The notes: a model not told the origin generated them from the letters alone. Positions 1 to 8,860 are shown, counted from the first letter of the stretch. The stretch is 64,000 nt of DNA from Cognataquiflexum gelatinilyticum (GCF_024813435.1 NZ_JANAEZ010000002.1:757280-821279); one strand, 5' to 3'. Numbers and translations are program-made.

Positions 1-22
1 CTCCTCAATAATGGTATAGTTG

Positions 23-1162
23 TTATAATGTTCTCTTTATCAAATTATAAGGGATATGTTGTGGGATTATGTTTAACCTTCTCATTGCATAAACGCCCAG
101 ATTCATTGTATAATTATTTTTATCGATTGATTGAATTACTAAGCACTTTTCTTGAAAATTGCCAAATTCATTCCCATCTAGATTTGAACCTAGAATAACC
201 TTTCCGTCAATTATGTGAATATCATCTTTTAAGTCTTCAACTGATTTTAGATTCTCATTTATGGCACAAACAATCTTTCCATTTGGATAACAGGCAACTT
301 CAAATAAGAAGTACTCGCCAATTTTATCTTCAATGTCCGAAATAATAGTTTTGTTTGAATTTTTGGTTGAAACTTTGGAAATAATCTTTGTTTTCTGTTG
401 CCAAATGGATATGTTCAGTTCATCATTCTTTCTGTGCCCATATGACATAATTAAATTTCTATTTGAGTTGTTTTTAACCATTATTTCAATGCAAAAGTGT
501 ATTCCTTTATTTTTTTTTGCTCTTATTGGAAACTGCATATAAGCTTTATCAAATAATATTCCATCAAGAATTTTTCCTTGATCAACTATAATAGCTTGAT
601 AGTTAACATTTGGTGAATGACCATTATTATCTCCAACAGATAGACTATATAATTCATCGTAAATATCAAGAAGTACTTTTGAAATTGACTTTGTCAAATC
701 AAAGCAAAAATCAGGTTGAATGAGAAATAGTTCTTCATAAAGAATCTTTACCTTTTCTTCATTTTTATCTGGAATCATATGAATTCCACCATTGTACCCC
801 AAAGTCATAATAAATTCTTTAACCGTGAACTCTTTCCCTTTACTCTTCAAAATATTGCTAGAAAAAAAATCGTCAAGTTTAATTTCACAAATGTCCTTTT
901 TAGAATTTGGATTTATCTTTTTGTATTCAAATTCTGCTATTTGAATTAGTTGATATTTCTCAAATTCAGCCGAAATAGTTGCTAAACGAATAAAATCGAA
1001 ACGATTAATTTGGTTAACCCACGGATTTGGCTGATCCAAATACATAATCCGATAGAATAGGGGCAAACTATTAAACAGCCTATCTGACTCATTCTCAAAG
1101 TCACTCTTAAAATGGAGATAATGATTAATCCCGCGGGTTTTTCTATTGAGGTCTTTTTTCAT
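23..1162 (-). CDS. hypothetical protein, 379 aa
   Basis: I do not recognise this protein. It has no signal peptide, membrane segment or repeat. The N-terminal third is charged and mixed, with a motif YLDQPNPW near residue 43. The C-terminal half (about residues 190-345) is rich in alternating hydrophobic residues and could be a beta-sandwich of the concanavalin/LamG type, but that is a guess from pattern only. The coding sequence looks more AT-rich than the neighbouring hydrolase and glycanase genes, which would fit recent acquisition. It ends just inside the window edge with a complete stop and is separated from the next gene by about 350 bases. The ATG at 1162 is the first in frame. Confidence 0.6.
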   Translation of the reverse strand: MKKDLNRKTRGINHYLHFKSDFENESDRLFNSLPLFYRIMYLDQPNPWVNQINRFDFIRLATISAEFEKYQLIQIAEFEYKKINPNSKKDICEIKLDDFFSSNILKSKGKEFTVKEFIMTLGYNGGIHMIPDKNEEKVKILYEELFLIQPDFCFDLTKSISKVLLDIYDELYSLSVGDNNGHSPNVNYQAIIVDQGKILDGILFDKAYMQFPIRAKKNKGIHFCIEIMVKNNSNRNLIMSYGHRKNDELNISIWQQKTKIISKVSTKNSNKTIISDIEDKIGEYFLFEVACYPNGKIVCAINENLKSVEDLKDDIHIIDGKVILGSNLDGNEFGNFQEKCLVIQSIDKNNYTMNLGVYAMRRLNIIPQHIPYNLIKRTL

Positions 1163-1364
1163 TTAATTATGTGCCCTACGGATTGCTTGGCCTATTATTG
1201 CAACCCTTGCAGATATATCTGAATTAACTAAACATAAAACTAATATTCTAAATATCCAATCCGTCCATTTGACTTTTTTTGGAAGAAAACTTCTGAGTGA
1301 TATAGAAATGAAAAAACCCGGTTTTGAAGGCACATTTGGTGAAGAAGTCTAATCGCAGTTTTTA

Positions 1365-1398
1365 TTGGAAAAGTAAAAGCCGGGCATTTACCCGGCTT
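1365..1398 (-). terminator. Rho-independent terminator of the serine hydrolase gene
   Basis: A perfect 8-base-pair stem AAGCCGGG/CCCGGCTT has a six-base loop. Read on the minus strand it is followed by a T-rich tract. It lies about 120 bases downstream of the serine hydrolase stop codon. Confidence 0.6.
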
Positions 1399-1481
1399 CC
1401 AATTATCCACTTATTATTTTTCAACTAGACAATCAACATAATAAACAAAACCAACCAAGCTCTAAAGTTCAGAAGAAACAT

Positions 1482-1504
1482 CTATGGACTGTGGACCATG
1501 GACT
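1482..1504. repeat. 23-bp repeat, left copy
   Basis: This 23-base sequence recurs as an exact reverse complement at 5358-5380. Both copies sit within a few tens of bases of a stop codon, so the pair brackets the hydrolase, small-protein and GH9 genes. The motif contains internal repeats of the form GGACTRTGGAC. Confidence 0.6.
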
Positions 1505-1517
1505 GTCAAACTTTCCC

Positions 1518-2816
1518 TCAATCATCCACCAAAGTGAAAACCATCTGACGGAATTTCCAGCCTGTTTCCTCGCTGATTTGTTGGGTTTGTTTCATGAGGA
1601 TGCCGATGATTTTTTCTTCCGGATCGGCAAAGTATTGGGTGTTGAAATAGCCTCCCCAATCGAATGTTCCCACACTTCCTGCACCTCCTTCGGCGATTCC
1701 TTTTTCATTGACCACACCAAAAGCCAACCCGTAATGCTTCCCGCCGCCCCAAAGATTCCCGGTCTGATTTTGCATCATGGTTTCGATGGTAGTTCGGCTA
1801 AGGATTCTGACACCGTTGAGTTCGCCGCCATTGAGGTACATCTGAAGGAAAGTGGCGTAATCTTTTGCCGTGCTGGAAAGTCCGGCCCCTCCTGAGAAGA
1901 ATCTTTTTGCACCTGTTATGGGGTAATTTGGATCATAGAAAGTGGTCGGAAAACCTTCCCATTTGCCATTTGCTTTACGGTGGATGGTAACCAATCTTGA
2001 GGATTTTGCCTCAGGAAGGTAAAACCAGGTATCCTGCATCCCCAAAGGCTCAAATAAGCGCTCTCTCAAAAACTGATCGAATGGCTTGCCCGAAACGATT
2101 TCTACCAAATATCCCAATACATCCAATCCTTCTGAGTAGGTATATTTCTCACCGGGATGATGGTGGAGTGGCAGTTTGGCCAACTTCTTTACATTATCCC
2201 CGATGCTGATATTTTCGGTAGTGTAGAGGTCGATGATTCCGGCTTTGTTGTAGATCATCCGCATCCTTTCGTCTCCATCGATCACGCCATATCCCAAACC
2301 TGAAGTATGTGTCAGCAGATGGCGGATGGTGATTTCCTTATTGGCAGCAACAGCCGTGTAGGTAGTATCGCCATAGCGGAAATTCTGCAAAACCTGCGGG
2401 TTTTTGAATTCAGGGATAAATTTCGATATCGGATCGTCCAACCTGAATTTCCCTTCTTCCCACAGCATCATGACCGCGGTGGAAGTGATGGCTTTTGTCT
2501 GCGAAGCAATCCTAAAAATCGCATCTTTTTGCATGGCTTTGCCGGATTCCACATCTGCAAAGCCTTTGGCAGAATGGTACACGATTTTACCGTTGCGGAC
2601 GATGAGCGCTACCAAACCAGGCAATTCTTCATTTTTGATGGACTCCTCCAACATGGCATCCAATTTCTTTAAGCGCTCGGTAGAAATCCCCGCACTTTGG
2701 GCTGCAGCCTCAGATAAGGGTGGAGATTTTTTGATGGAAGTGGTTTGAGCCAATAAGCTTGAACTGACCAAAAAGCAGAGAAAGAAGAATAAGATTGATC
2801 TTGGGTTGATGTTCAT
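1518..2816 (-). CDS. serine hydrolase of the beta-lactamase (class C / esterase) family
   Basis: This is a secreted or periplasmic serine hydrolase of the class C beta-lactamase/EstB/D-aminopeptidase superfamily. A signal peptide covers about residues 1-23 and ends in SSSLLA. The nucleophile motif SxxK is S105-Q-T-K108, and the second catalytic motif is Y227-S-E (the YxN equivalent). GGAGLSSTAKDYATF is typical of the family's middle region. At 432 aa the length is normal for the family. Esterase or peptidase activity is more likely than true beta-lactamase activity, because the tyrosine motif is YSE and not YAN, but the substrate cannot be read from sequence. The gene is transcribed alone and followed by a hairpin terminator. 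Confidence 0.85.
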   Translation of the reverse strand: MNINPRSILFFFLCFLVSSSLLAQTTSIKKSPPLSEAAAQSAGISTERLKKLDAMLEESIKNEELPGLVALIVRNGKIVYHSAKGFADVESGKAMQKDAIFRIASQTKAITSTAVMMLWEEGKFRLDDPISKFIPEFKNPQVLQNFRYGDTTYTAVAANKEITIRHLLTHTSGLGYGVIDGDERMRMIYNKAGIIDLYTTENISIGDNVKKLAKLPLHHHPGEKYTYSEGLDVLGYLVEIVSGKPFDQFLRERLFEPLGMQDTWFYLPEAKSSRLVTIHRKANGKWEGFPTTFYDPNYPITGAKRFFSGGAGLSSTAKDYATFLQMYLNGGELNGVRILSRTTIETMMQNQTGNLWGGGKHYGLAFGVVNEKGIAEGGAGSVGTFDWGGYFNTQYFADPEEKIIGILMKQTQQISEETGWKFRQMVFTLVDD

Positions 2817-3233
2817 AGGAATGGGATTATAAATGGATTTTTAAGATAGTCAAAAAGTCTATTTTTTGCTGTCAATAATATTTGTAGGGTAGTTTATTTA
2901 TGTTTAAAATTTTCTTTTAAAGAAGCTCCAATTTTCAAAAAAATATAAATACCAGAATTTAATGCAAATTTCCATTCTTGATGGATCAGGTTGAACAGTC
3001 GTCATTTTTTATAGCTACTTTTTTTCTTGACAAAAAAAGTAGCCAAAAAAGTCAAGACGGCGGAATCCTATCCACGCACAAGGCCGGAGCCGGCCCGGTC
3101 CGCCGTCACTCCTCCCCGCAACTAACATACAAGATTTATTTATGGATTAAGGGATCATTGGAATTTGATAACTTTCAATTTTTGAATTGACTGGAAAAAG
3201 GGATAGTAAGATTTAATGAAGGGTAAAATTTTC
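2817..3233. other. intergenic region with a structured repeat
   Basis: The upstream half (2817-2970) is AT-rich and should hold the promoter of the serine hydrolase gene, although no clear promoter could be fixed. The right half contains the structured repeat at 3011-3110. A short open frame crosses the repeat but has no coding character. Confidence 0.5.
3011..3110. repeat. GC-rich structured intergenic repeat
   Basis: Two nested-style inverted repeats sit side by side. The first is GCTACTTTTTTT/AAAAAAAGTAGC (3014-3025 and 3032-3043). The second is GACGGCGGA/TCCGCCGTC (3056-3064 and 3099-3107), enclosing a very GC-rich core. The base composition contrasts sharply with the AT-rich surroundings. 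The form fits a dispersed non-coding repeat of Bacteroidota genomes that is often miscalled as a small protein. Only one copy is visible in this window. Confidence 0.55.
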
Positions 3234-3428
3234 CTATTCTAGGACTTTTAATAATTCTTTTTTCAATACATAATCCCCCTTTTTTTCTTTGACCATCATG
3301 TCTAAAAGTGAAATGTCCTCATCTTCTTCCAAATCAATCTCGACAGATTCATAGCCAAGTTTTTGAAGTAATTCTTTCAAAAATGCCTTTTCTTTTTCGG
3401 TTCCGGGATTAATGACTAAGTGACTCAT
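3234..3428 (-). CDS. small acidic protein, antitoxin-like, 64 aa
   Basis: A 64-residue acidic protein begins MSHLVINPGTEKEKAFLKELL and carries an acidic central run EIDLEEDEDISLLDMM. The shape (short beta segment, helix, acidic stretch, C-terminal helix) resembles small type II antitoxin-like proteins of Bacteroidota. No toxin gene (RelE, PIN or Fic type) lies next to it: the serine hydrolase is downstream on the same strand and GH9 is divergent. Family and function are not certain. Confidence 0.5.
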   Translation of the reverse strand: MSHLVINPGTEKEKAFLKELLQKLGYESVEIDLEEDEDISLLDMMVKEKKGDYVLKKELLKVLE

Positions 3429-3572
3429 GGTTTTTATAAATCTAAAATGGAAATGAACATCAATTTAATACCGATAAGCAAATAACAAAACTATTCAGTT
3501 CCAATTTTGCTATTTTCAATCTTGAATCCACTTGAAAATCTCCATTCATCAATTACCCAAAATTGAAAGAGC

Positions 3573-5354
3573 ATGTTGTTAAATTTTAAAATCCTGTCTG
3601 TTTTTCTGTTGTTACTGAATAATCTCTTTTCCACTGAAGAGACCCACATCCGCATCAACCAACTCGGTTACCTTCCTTCCGATACCAAAGTTGCGGTTGT
3701 TTTCAGTAAGAATACTGTCAAAGAAAACTTCCAACTTATCAACCAAGCCACAGGAAAAGTAGCTTTGGAAATCAAGCCCGAAAGACTCCAAACCAACGAA
3801 TGGGGAGGTTTCCTGTATTGGGAAGCGGATTTTTCTCAAGTAACCGAACCCGGTGCCTATTTTCTCCAAGGGAAAAAAAGCAAAACCCAATCCTCGGTTT
3901 TTCCGATCGGGGAGGGGACATACACCGGACAACAGGAATCTCTTTTGGAATTTATGAGGCAGCAGCGCTGTGGTTACAATCCTACTTTGGACATGGTCTG
4001 CCATGCAAAAGACGGACGGACATTTTTTGGACCAATGGCAGACAGCACCTATGTGGACCTGAGTGGCGGTTGGCACGATGCCGGCGACCAACTCAAATAC
4101 CTCATCACTTCCAGCTATGCGACTGCACACATGCTGATGGCGTATGAATTGTATCCCGACAGGTTTGAGGACATGGTAAATGCCTTGGGTCAATCCGGCC
4201 CAAACGGAATCGCGGATGTATTGGATGAAGCCAAGTGGGGCCTTGATTGGATTCTCAAAATGCATCCGGCACCTGACCAATTATTCCATCAGATAGCTGA
4301 CGACCGTGACCACAGGGGTTTTAAGATTCCAAACCAGGACAACGCGGATTATGGTTGGGGTGCCAATTCTTACCGCGCAGCATACTTTGCAACAGGAAAG
4401 CCACAGGGCTTGATGAAGTACCAAAGCGAGGCGACCGGAGTGGCCAACCTTGCCGGAAGAAGTGCTGCGGCTTTGGCTTTGGCGTCAAGGATCTGGGAAA
4501 AGGATTTGAAAGATCCGGAATTTGCCGGGACATGTCGGAAAGCTGCAATTTCACTCTACCAAATGGGCAGGAATCAGGAAGGCTACCAGCAGGGTAATTC
4601 CTACGGTGCGCCATATCGATACAATGAAGAGACTTGGGCGGATGACATGGAGTGGGCTGCCGCTGAATTGTATAAAACCACCAAGGACAAAAACTACCTG
4701 GAGCAAGCCAAGAAATATGCAATACTGAGCAATACAGCTGACAGTTGGACCGTCAAAGACTCTGCTTCCCATTACCAGTTGTATCCATTTATCAACATAG
4801 GACATTTTTCACTTCATGGCGTTGTGGATGCTGATTTCCAAAAAACCTTGGAAGGATATTACCTTGACGGAATCAAATATACCCTGAAGCGGGCGCAGCA
4901 AAACCCCTTTCATGTGGGAGTTCCTTTCATTTGGTGCAGCAATAATCTCTTGACAAGCTTGGCAACTCAGGTGATTTTGTATGAGAAAATGAGCGGGGAC
5001 AAACAGTTTGAACCCTTTTTGAAAGCCCAACGGGATTGGCTTTTTGGTAGAAATCCATGGGGAACATCCATGTTTACCAAAATGCCTGAAGGAGGAGAAT
5101 ATCCGGTCGAGGTGCATACAGCGCCTTATGTGTTGTTGGATATGCAGGTGCCCGGAGGATTGGTGGATGGACCGGTCTATACTTCGATTTACAACAATCT
5201 ACTTGGTTTGCGGCTTTTGAAACCGGATGTTTTTGCCCAATTCCAAAATGAACATGTCGTCTACCATGACGATGTGGGCGATTACAGCACCAACGAACCC
5301 ACCATGGACGGCACCGCCGGGTCGATTTTGATGATGACGCATTTTAGTAGGTGA
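3573..5354 (+). CDS. secreted glycoside hydrolase family 9 endoglucanase
   Basis: A predicted secreted cellulase-type enzyme cleaves beta-1,4-glucans by inversion. The N-terminal hydrophobic stretch at residues 1-20 looks like a signal peptide. Residues about 25-110 form the Ig-like CelD N-terminal domain (RINQLGYLPSDTKVAVV). The catalytic (alpha/alpha)6 domain follows and carries the GH9 signature GGWHDAGD at residues 165-172, with the catalytic base among D169/D172. Near the end NEPTMDGTAG (N574, acid E575) matches the second GH9 signature. The 593-aa length is normal for a GH9 with one Ig domain. There is no T9SS sorting domain or carbohydrate-binding module. No SusC/D pair or other glycanase is nearby, so it is a lone enzyme in this window. 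Confidence 0.92.
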   Translation: MLLNFKILSVFLLLLNNLFSTEETHIRINQLGYLPSDTKVAVVFSKNTVKENFQLINQATGKVALEIKPERLQTNEWGGFLYWEADFSQVTEPGAYFLQGKKSKTQSSVFPIGEGTYTGQQESLLEFMRQQRCGYNPTLDMVCHAKDGRTFFGPMADSTYVDLSGGWHDAGDQLKYLITSSYATAHMLMAYELYPDRFEDMVNALGQSGPNGIADVLDEAKWGLDWILKMHPAPDQLFHQIADDRDHRGFKIPNQDNADYGWGANSYRAAYFATGKPQGLMKYQSEATGVANLAGRSAAALALASRIWEKDLKDPEFAGTCRKAAISLYQMGRNQEGYQQGNSYGAPYRYNEETWADDMEWAAAELYKTTKDKNYLEQAKKYAILSNTADSWTVKDSASHYQLYPFINIGHFSLHGVVDADFQKTLEGYYLDGIKYTLKRAQQNPFHVGVPFIWCSNNLLTSLATQVILYEKMSGDKQFEPFLKAQRDWLFGRNPWGTSMFTKMPEGGEYPVEVHTAPYVLLDMQVPGGLVDGPVYTSIYNNLLGLRLLKPDVFAQFQNEHVVYHDDVGDYSTNEPTMDGTAGSILMMTHFSR

Positions 5355-5357
5355 AAA

Positions 5358-5380
5358 AGTCCATGGTCCACAGTCCATAG
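5358..5380. repeat. 23-bp repeat, right copy (inverted)
   Basis: This is the exact reverse complement of 1482-1504. It starts 4 bases after the GH9 stop codon. Confidence 0.6.
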
Positions 5381-5476
5381 TCCACCAACATCAATTCTTT
5401 AGAAATCATGTTCCTAAAAATTAAGCATAAAAAAATGTTCCCCTAAGGTAAAAATTGAAGAAAGAGTAAGAAATCT

Positions 5477-5506
5477 AAAAAGCCCCAAATCGGGGCTTTT
5501 TATATA
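5477..5506. terminator. bidirectional Rho-independent terminator
   Basis: A perfect 10-base-pair stem AAAAAGCCCC/GGGGCTTTTT has a five-base loop. The A/T flanks allow termination in both directions, for the GH9 gene on + and hemN on -. Confidence 0.8.
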
Positions 5507-5629
5507 GTTATACGGGTTTACAAAAACGACTAAAGCATTTAATGATATTAGTGGATATTGGGATACGATTTGAAATTACTTCAATTAATTAACCAAATAA
5601 CCAATAACCATTAACCAAATAACCATTTT

Positions 5630-6991
5630 TCAAATCGACTTACTGAATCCAAACTTCCTTTCCTCTTTTTCCTGCATCCTGAGGTCAAAAACCATGCATA
5701 CGTTGCGGACAAATGGAAGTCCTGTAGCCAGGATTTTGATTCCCTTGGCGTCAAATTCGATGATTCCCTCTTCAGCAAATGTTTTGAGTTTGTCCCAATT
5801 CCTCTTTCCCAATACAGAATAGTAACAGAAGTTCCAATCCGCTTCATGGTTGCAGATCAGTTTCAAAATCAGGTTTCTGGTTTCGATGTCTTCCTTGGAC
5901 ATGATGTGTCCTTTGCTGATGGCAAAATGTCCCAAGCTGATTTGTTCTTTGTAAAGGTCAATTTCCTTGGTGTTTTGGGCGTAGGCATAATACACATCGG
6001 AAATGGAACTGTTGCCCAAGCCCAACAATATCTTGGACGGCGAGGTGGTATAACCCATGAAATTACGGTGGAGGGTTTTGTTTTTCTTGGCGATATAAAG
6101 CGGGTCATTTTCCAAGGCAAAATGGTCCATTCCAACTTCTAAGTACCCCATCTCGGTGAGGATCTGTTTTCCTTTTTCGTAGAGATTCCTTTTTTCGGAT
6201 TCCTTGGGGAGAAATTGCTCAAAACTTTTTTGGGCAGGAAATGCCGATGGCAGGTGCGCATAGCTGTAGAAGGCAATGCGGTCCGGTTTGAGTTCCGCGA
6301 CTTTCTCAAAAGTAGCACTGATCGTCTCGGCTGTCTGATGTGGTAGGCCATAGATCAGGTCAAAATTCACTGAAGTATAACCGATTTCCCGTGCTACATC
6401 GGTGGCTTCCTTGACACGCTCAAAGGGCTGAATGCGGTGGATTGCTTTTTGGACTTCCTCATTGAAATCCTGAATGCCGTAACTCACCCTGCGGAAACCC
6501 AAATCAAACAAAGTCTGCAAATGTCCGCGGGTGGTATTGTTGGGATGTCCCTCAAAACTGAATTCTGCATCGGGCATTACTTCCGAACTTCCGGTAATCA
6601 AACTGAGCATTTCTTCCAATGATTCAGGGGAAAAAAATGTGGGTGTCCCCCCTCCAAGGTGGATTCCGGCAAGTTTGGGTTTTGTATCCAATATATTCAG
6701 ATAAGCATCCCACTCATTCATGATCGAAGTGATGTAGGGCGTTTCTACAGCGTGGTTTTTGGTGATCCGCTTGTTGCAGCCGCAGTAGGTACAAAGGCTT
6801 TCGCAGTAAGGAAGATGGATATAGAGCGTGATTCCTTCAGATTCCCCAAAGTCCTCATAGGCCTTTTTGACCAAACTGATCCAACCTCGTTCTTTGAGGT
6901 CGTCGGCCCAAAGAGGTACTGTCGGATAGGAGGTATAGCGTGGTGCCGGTACGTTATATTTTTGGAGAAGTCGTGGTGCGATTGCTGTCAT
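5630..6991 (-). CDS. hemN: oxygen-independent coproporphyrinogen III oxidase
   Basis: HemN is a radical-SAM enzyme that decarboxylates coproporphyrinogen III to protoporphyrinogen IX in heme synthesis without oxygen. The cluster motif reads YCESLCTYCGC, i.e. CxxxCxxC plus the extra cysteine typical of HemN. APRYTSYPTVP near the N terminus and the GGGTPTF motif are also family marks. I place the start at 6991 (MTAIAPRLLQKYN), which gives 453 aa and begins like the family. An ATG seven codons upstream is possible. The gene stands alone with a terminator behind it. A short relative, HemW, is less likely given the YTSYPT motif and full length. Confidence 0.93.
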   Translation of the reverse strand: MTAIAPRLLQKYNVPAPRYTSYPTVPLWADDLKERGWISLVKKAYEDFGESEGITLYIHLPYCESLCTYCGCNKRITKNHAVETPYITSIMNEWDAYLNILDTKPKLAGIHLGGGTPTFFSPESLEEMLSLITGSSEVMPDAEFSFEGHPNNTTRGHLQTLFDLGFRRVSYGIQDFNEEVQKAIHRIQPFERVKEATDVAREIGYTSVNFDLIYGLPHQTAETISATFEKVAELKPDRIAFYSYAHLPSAFPAQKSFEQFLPKESEKRNLYEKGKQILTEMGYLEVGMDHFALENDPLYIAKKNKTLHRNFMGYTTSPSKILLGLGNSSISDVYYAYAQNTKEIDLYKEQISLGHFAISKGHIMSKEDIETRNLILKLICNHEADWNFCYYSVLGKRNWDKLKTFAEEGIIEFDAKGIKILATGLPFVRNVCMVFDLRMQEKEERKFGFSKSI

Positions 6992-7191
6992 TGCTACAAA
7001 TATTTCCCACAAATTTCACTTTTTAGGCTGCGGATTTTCATGACCAATACTGCTGGAGAAGATGATAAATGTCATGGTTTTGTTTTGGAGGCATGATTTC
7101 CTTCCATAAAAAAATCTGATTCTACCCGAAAGAAAAGGATGGACAATAAAACTTAATTTGATATTTTTAAGATCAACCAACATTCTAACCC

Positions 7192-8565
7192 ATGAAAACC
7201 CATTCCACTGATTCTTCACGAAGAAAATTTTTAGCAAAATCCGCAACACTCGCAGCAGGTTCAGTTTTTCTCAATGGCATTGCAGAAGCTCTTACCCTCC
7301 ATGACAATCCTGCTGCAAAAATGAAAATTGCCCTCGTTGGTTTGGGAGTTCGAGGAGCCAATATGTTTGGGAGAGACGTCCAAAATGTCTACAAGGACCA
7401 GGTTGAATTTGTAGGTCTTTGCGATATCAATCCCGGTCGCTTGGACTTTGGAAAAAAGTACCTTGGAGTGGAATGTCCGTTATTTACCGATTTTGACCAA
7501 ATGTTGGTTGAGCGTAAACCTGACGTAGTCATCGTCACCACAATGGATTCGACCCACCACATCTTTATCATCAAGGCCTTGGAAGCAGGGATCAATGTCA
7601 TCACTGAAAAACCGATGACCACAGATGAAGACAAGTGTCAGGCTATTCTAGACGCCGAGCGTAAATCCGGCAAGAAGGTCATCGTCACGTTCAATTACCG
7701 CTATTCTCCCCACCGTCAGCGGATCTATGAAATTCTCCGCAACGGTGAAATCGGTGACATTACGTCTGTGGATTTTCATTGGTACCTGAATACCTCCCAC
7801 GGGGCAGATTATTTCCGCAGGTGGCATGGGTACAAAGCAAAAGGAGGTACCCTACTAGTCCACAAATCCACGCACCACTTTGACTTGCTCAATTGGTGGT
7901 TGGACTCAGATCCGGAGGAAGTTTTTGCCTATGGCGCTTTGGAGTTTTATGGAAAAAACGGCCCTTTCCGAAGCACCAATTGCCGTCCCTGTCCGCACAA
8001 ATCCAAATGCGATTTTTATTGGGACATCACCAAAAGCAAGCACATGGTGGAACTTTATGTCAATAATGAGCACCATGACGGTTACCTGCGAGACGGCTGT
8101 GTTTTCAGGGAAGACATTGATATTTATGATAAAATGGCCGTTCAGATCCGGTATATGAATGGGGTGCAGGTGAGCTACTCGCTTACGACATATTCACCCT
8201 ATGAAGGTTACCGGATTGCCTTTAACGGTACCAAAGGCCGCGTGGAGGCTTGGATCAAGGAAAGCCAACCTTGGGAGGAAAAGGAGGAGGACGAAATCCG
8301 CCTGACCAAAAACTTTGGAGAAACAGAATTGATCGTGATTCCCCATGGCGGCGGTGGTCACGGAGGTGGGGACACACGTCTCAAAGATAAACTTTTCCTG
8401 GATCCCAATATGGCCGATCCTTACCGCCAATCCGCCGGAACCCGTGACGGAGCCATGTCCATCCTCGTCGGCATCGCCGCCCGCAATTCCATCGAATCCG
8501 GCAAACCCATCAAAGTCGCCGACCTGACAGATATTGAATTGAAGAAGAGTGGGAGGGGGAAGTAG
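7192..8565 (+). CDS. Gfo/Idh/MocA family oxidoreductase with Tat-type signal
   Basis: This NAD(P)-dependent dehydrogenase-like protein has the fold used for sugars and cyclitols. The N terminus SSRRKFLAKSATLAAG is a twin-arginine signal, so the protein is probably exported folded with its cofactor. The Rossmann segment (KIALVGLGVRGANMFG) is followed by VITEKPMTTDEDKC, the EKP motif holding the catalytic lysine. A cysteine cluster CRPCPHKSKC occurs in the C-terminal domain and may bind a metal. A glycine/histidine-rich loop lies near residue 385. The length of 457 aa fits the Bacteroidota secreted subgroup. The substrate is unknown. Short GGAAG-type direct repeats begin just after the stop. 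Confidence 0.85.
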   Translation: MKTHSTDSSRRKFLAKSATLAAGSVFLNGIAEALTLHDNPAAKMKIALVGLGVRGANMFGRDVQNVYKDQVEFVGLCDINPGRLDFGKKYLGVECPLFTDFDQMLVERKPDVVIVTTMDSTHHIFIIKALEAGINVITEKPMTTDEDKCQAILDAERKSGKKVIVTFNYRYSPHRQRIYEILRNGEIGDITSVDFHWYLNTSHGADYFRRWHGYKAKGGTLLVHKSTHHFDLLNWWLDSDPEEVFAYGALEFYGKNGPFRSTNCRPCPHKSKCDFYWDITKSKHMVELYVNNEHHDGYLRDGCVFREDIDIYDKMAVQIRYMNGVQVSYSLTTYSPYEGYRIAFNGTKGRVEAWIKESQPWEEKEEDEIRLTKNFGETELIVIPHGGGGHGGGDTRLKDKLFLDPNMADPYRQSAGTRDGAMSILVGIAARNSIESGKPIKVADLTDIELKKSGRGK

Positions 8566-8651
8566 GGAAGGACGGAAGTCGGAAGACGGAAGTAGGGTGG
8601 TTTAGAGAATGGGATCGAGTTTTCATTTAAAGATTCGAGATATGATTGTCC

Positions 8652-8777
8652 ATTTTGAACCCCGAAGGAGTGATAATATTATAGGAAAAGATTATTGTTT
8701 TACCATCAAAACCCCGAAGGCGTGATATGCTAAATAACCTAAACATTTCTGCAATTTTCATTCTAAATGTATTCTCT
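8652..8777 (+). repeat. degenerate upstream copy of the REP unit and transposase 5' end
   Basis: This segment aligns with 8778 onward at an offset of 126-127 bases. It holds two CCCCGAAGG(A/C)GTGATA repeats in the same order and spacing as the intact unit. After the second repeat, ATAACCTAAACATTTCTGCA lines up with the transposase start ATGCCTGGAACATTTTCCCA, with ATG changed to ATA and an early stop. Weaker similarity continues to about 8775. It reads as a decayed partial copy of the neighbouring element. Confidence 0.7.
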
Positions 8778-8860
8778 ATTTTGAACCCCGAAGGGGTGAT
8801 AGTATTATAGAAAAAAAATTATTGTTTTACCACCAAAACCCCGAAGGGGTGATATGCTAC
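8778..8860 (+). repeat. left REP pair
   Basis: Two copies of the palindromic core ACCCCGAAGGGGTGATA lie about 52 bases apart, immediately before the transposase start. The palindrome CCCC-GAA-GGGG can fold into a small hairpin, the kind of subterminal structure Y1 transposases recognise. Confidence 0.75.

Larger units (their letters stand above)
1163..1517. other. intergenic region without an intact gene
   Basis: No convincing gene lies here. The stretch contains a strong hairpin at 1377-1398 and one half of a 23-base inverted repeat pair at 1482-1504. A short open stretch on the + strand near 1240-1350 ends MKKPGFEGTFGEEV followed by a stop. It looks like the tail of a lost coding sequence but cannot be assigned to a family. 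Confidence 0.5.

Noticed and set aside
1240..1350. Possible 3' remnant of a gene (ending MKKPGFEGTFGEEV)
   Set aside because: Only about 35 codons are open and no family is recognisable; kept as a remark in the intergenic entry.
1518..2816. True class C beta-lactamase
   Set aside because: The second motif is YSE and not YAN and there is no clear KTG; an esterase/peptidase role is more likely.
2978..3190. Open frame of 70 codons over the GC-rich repeat
   Set aside because: It follows the structured repeat, has no coding character and no neighbours; such frames over intergenic repeats are common false genes.
8822..8860. Longer N terminus of the Y1 transposase
   Set aside because: The added residues are translated from the REP repeat; the family start is at 8861.
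8566..8860. CRISPR array
   Set aside because: Repeats are short palindromes in pairs with unequal spacing and belong to the REP/transposase unit; no cas genes are present.
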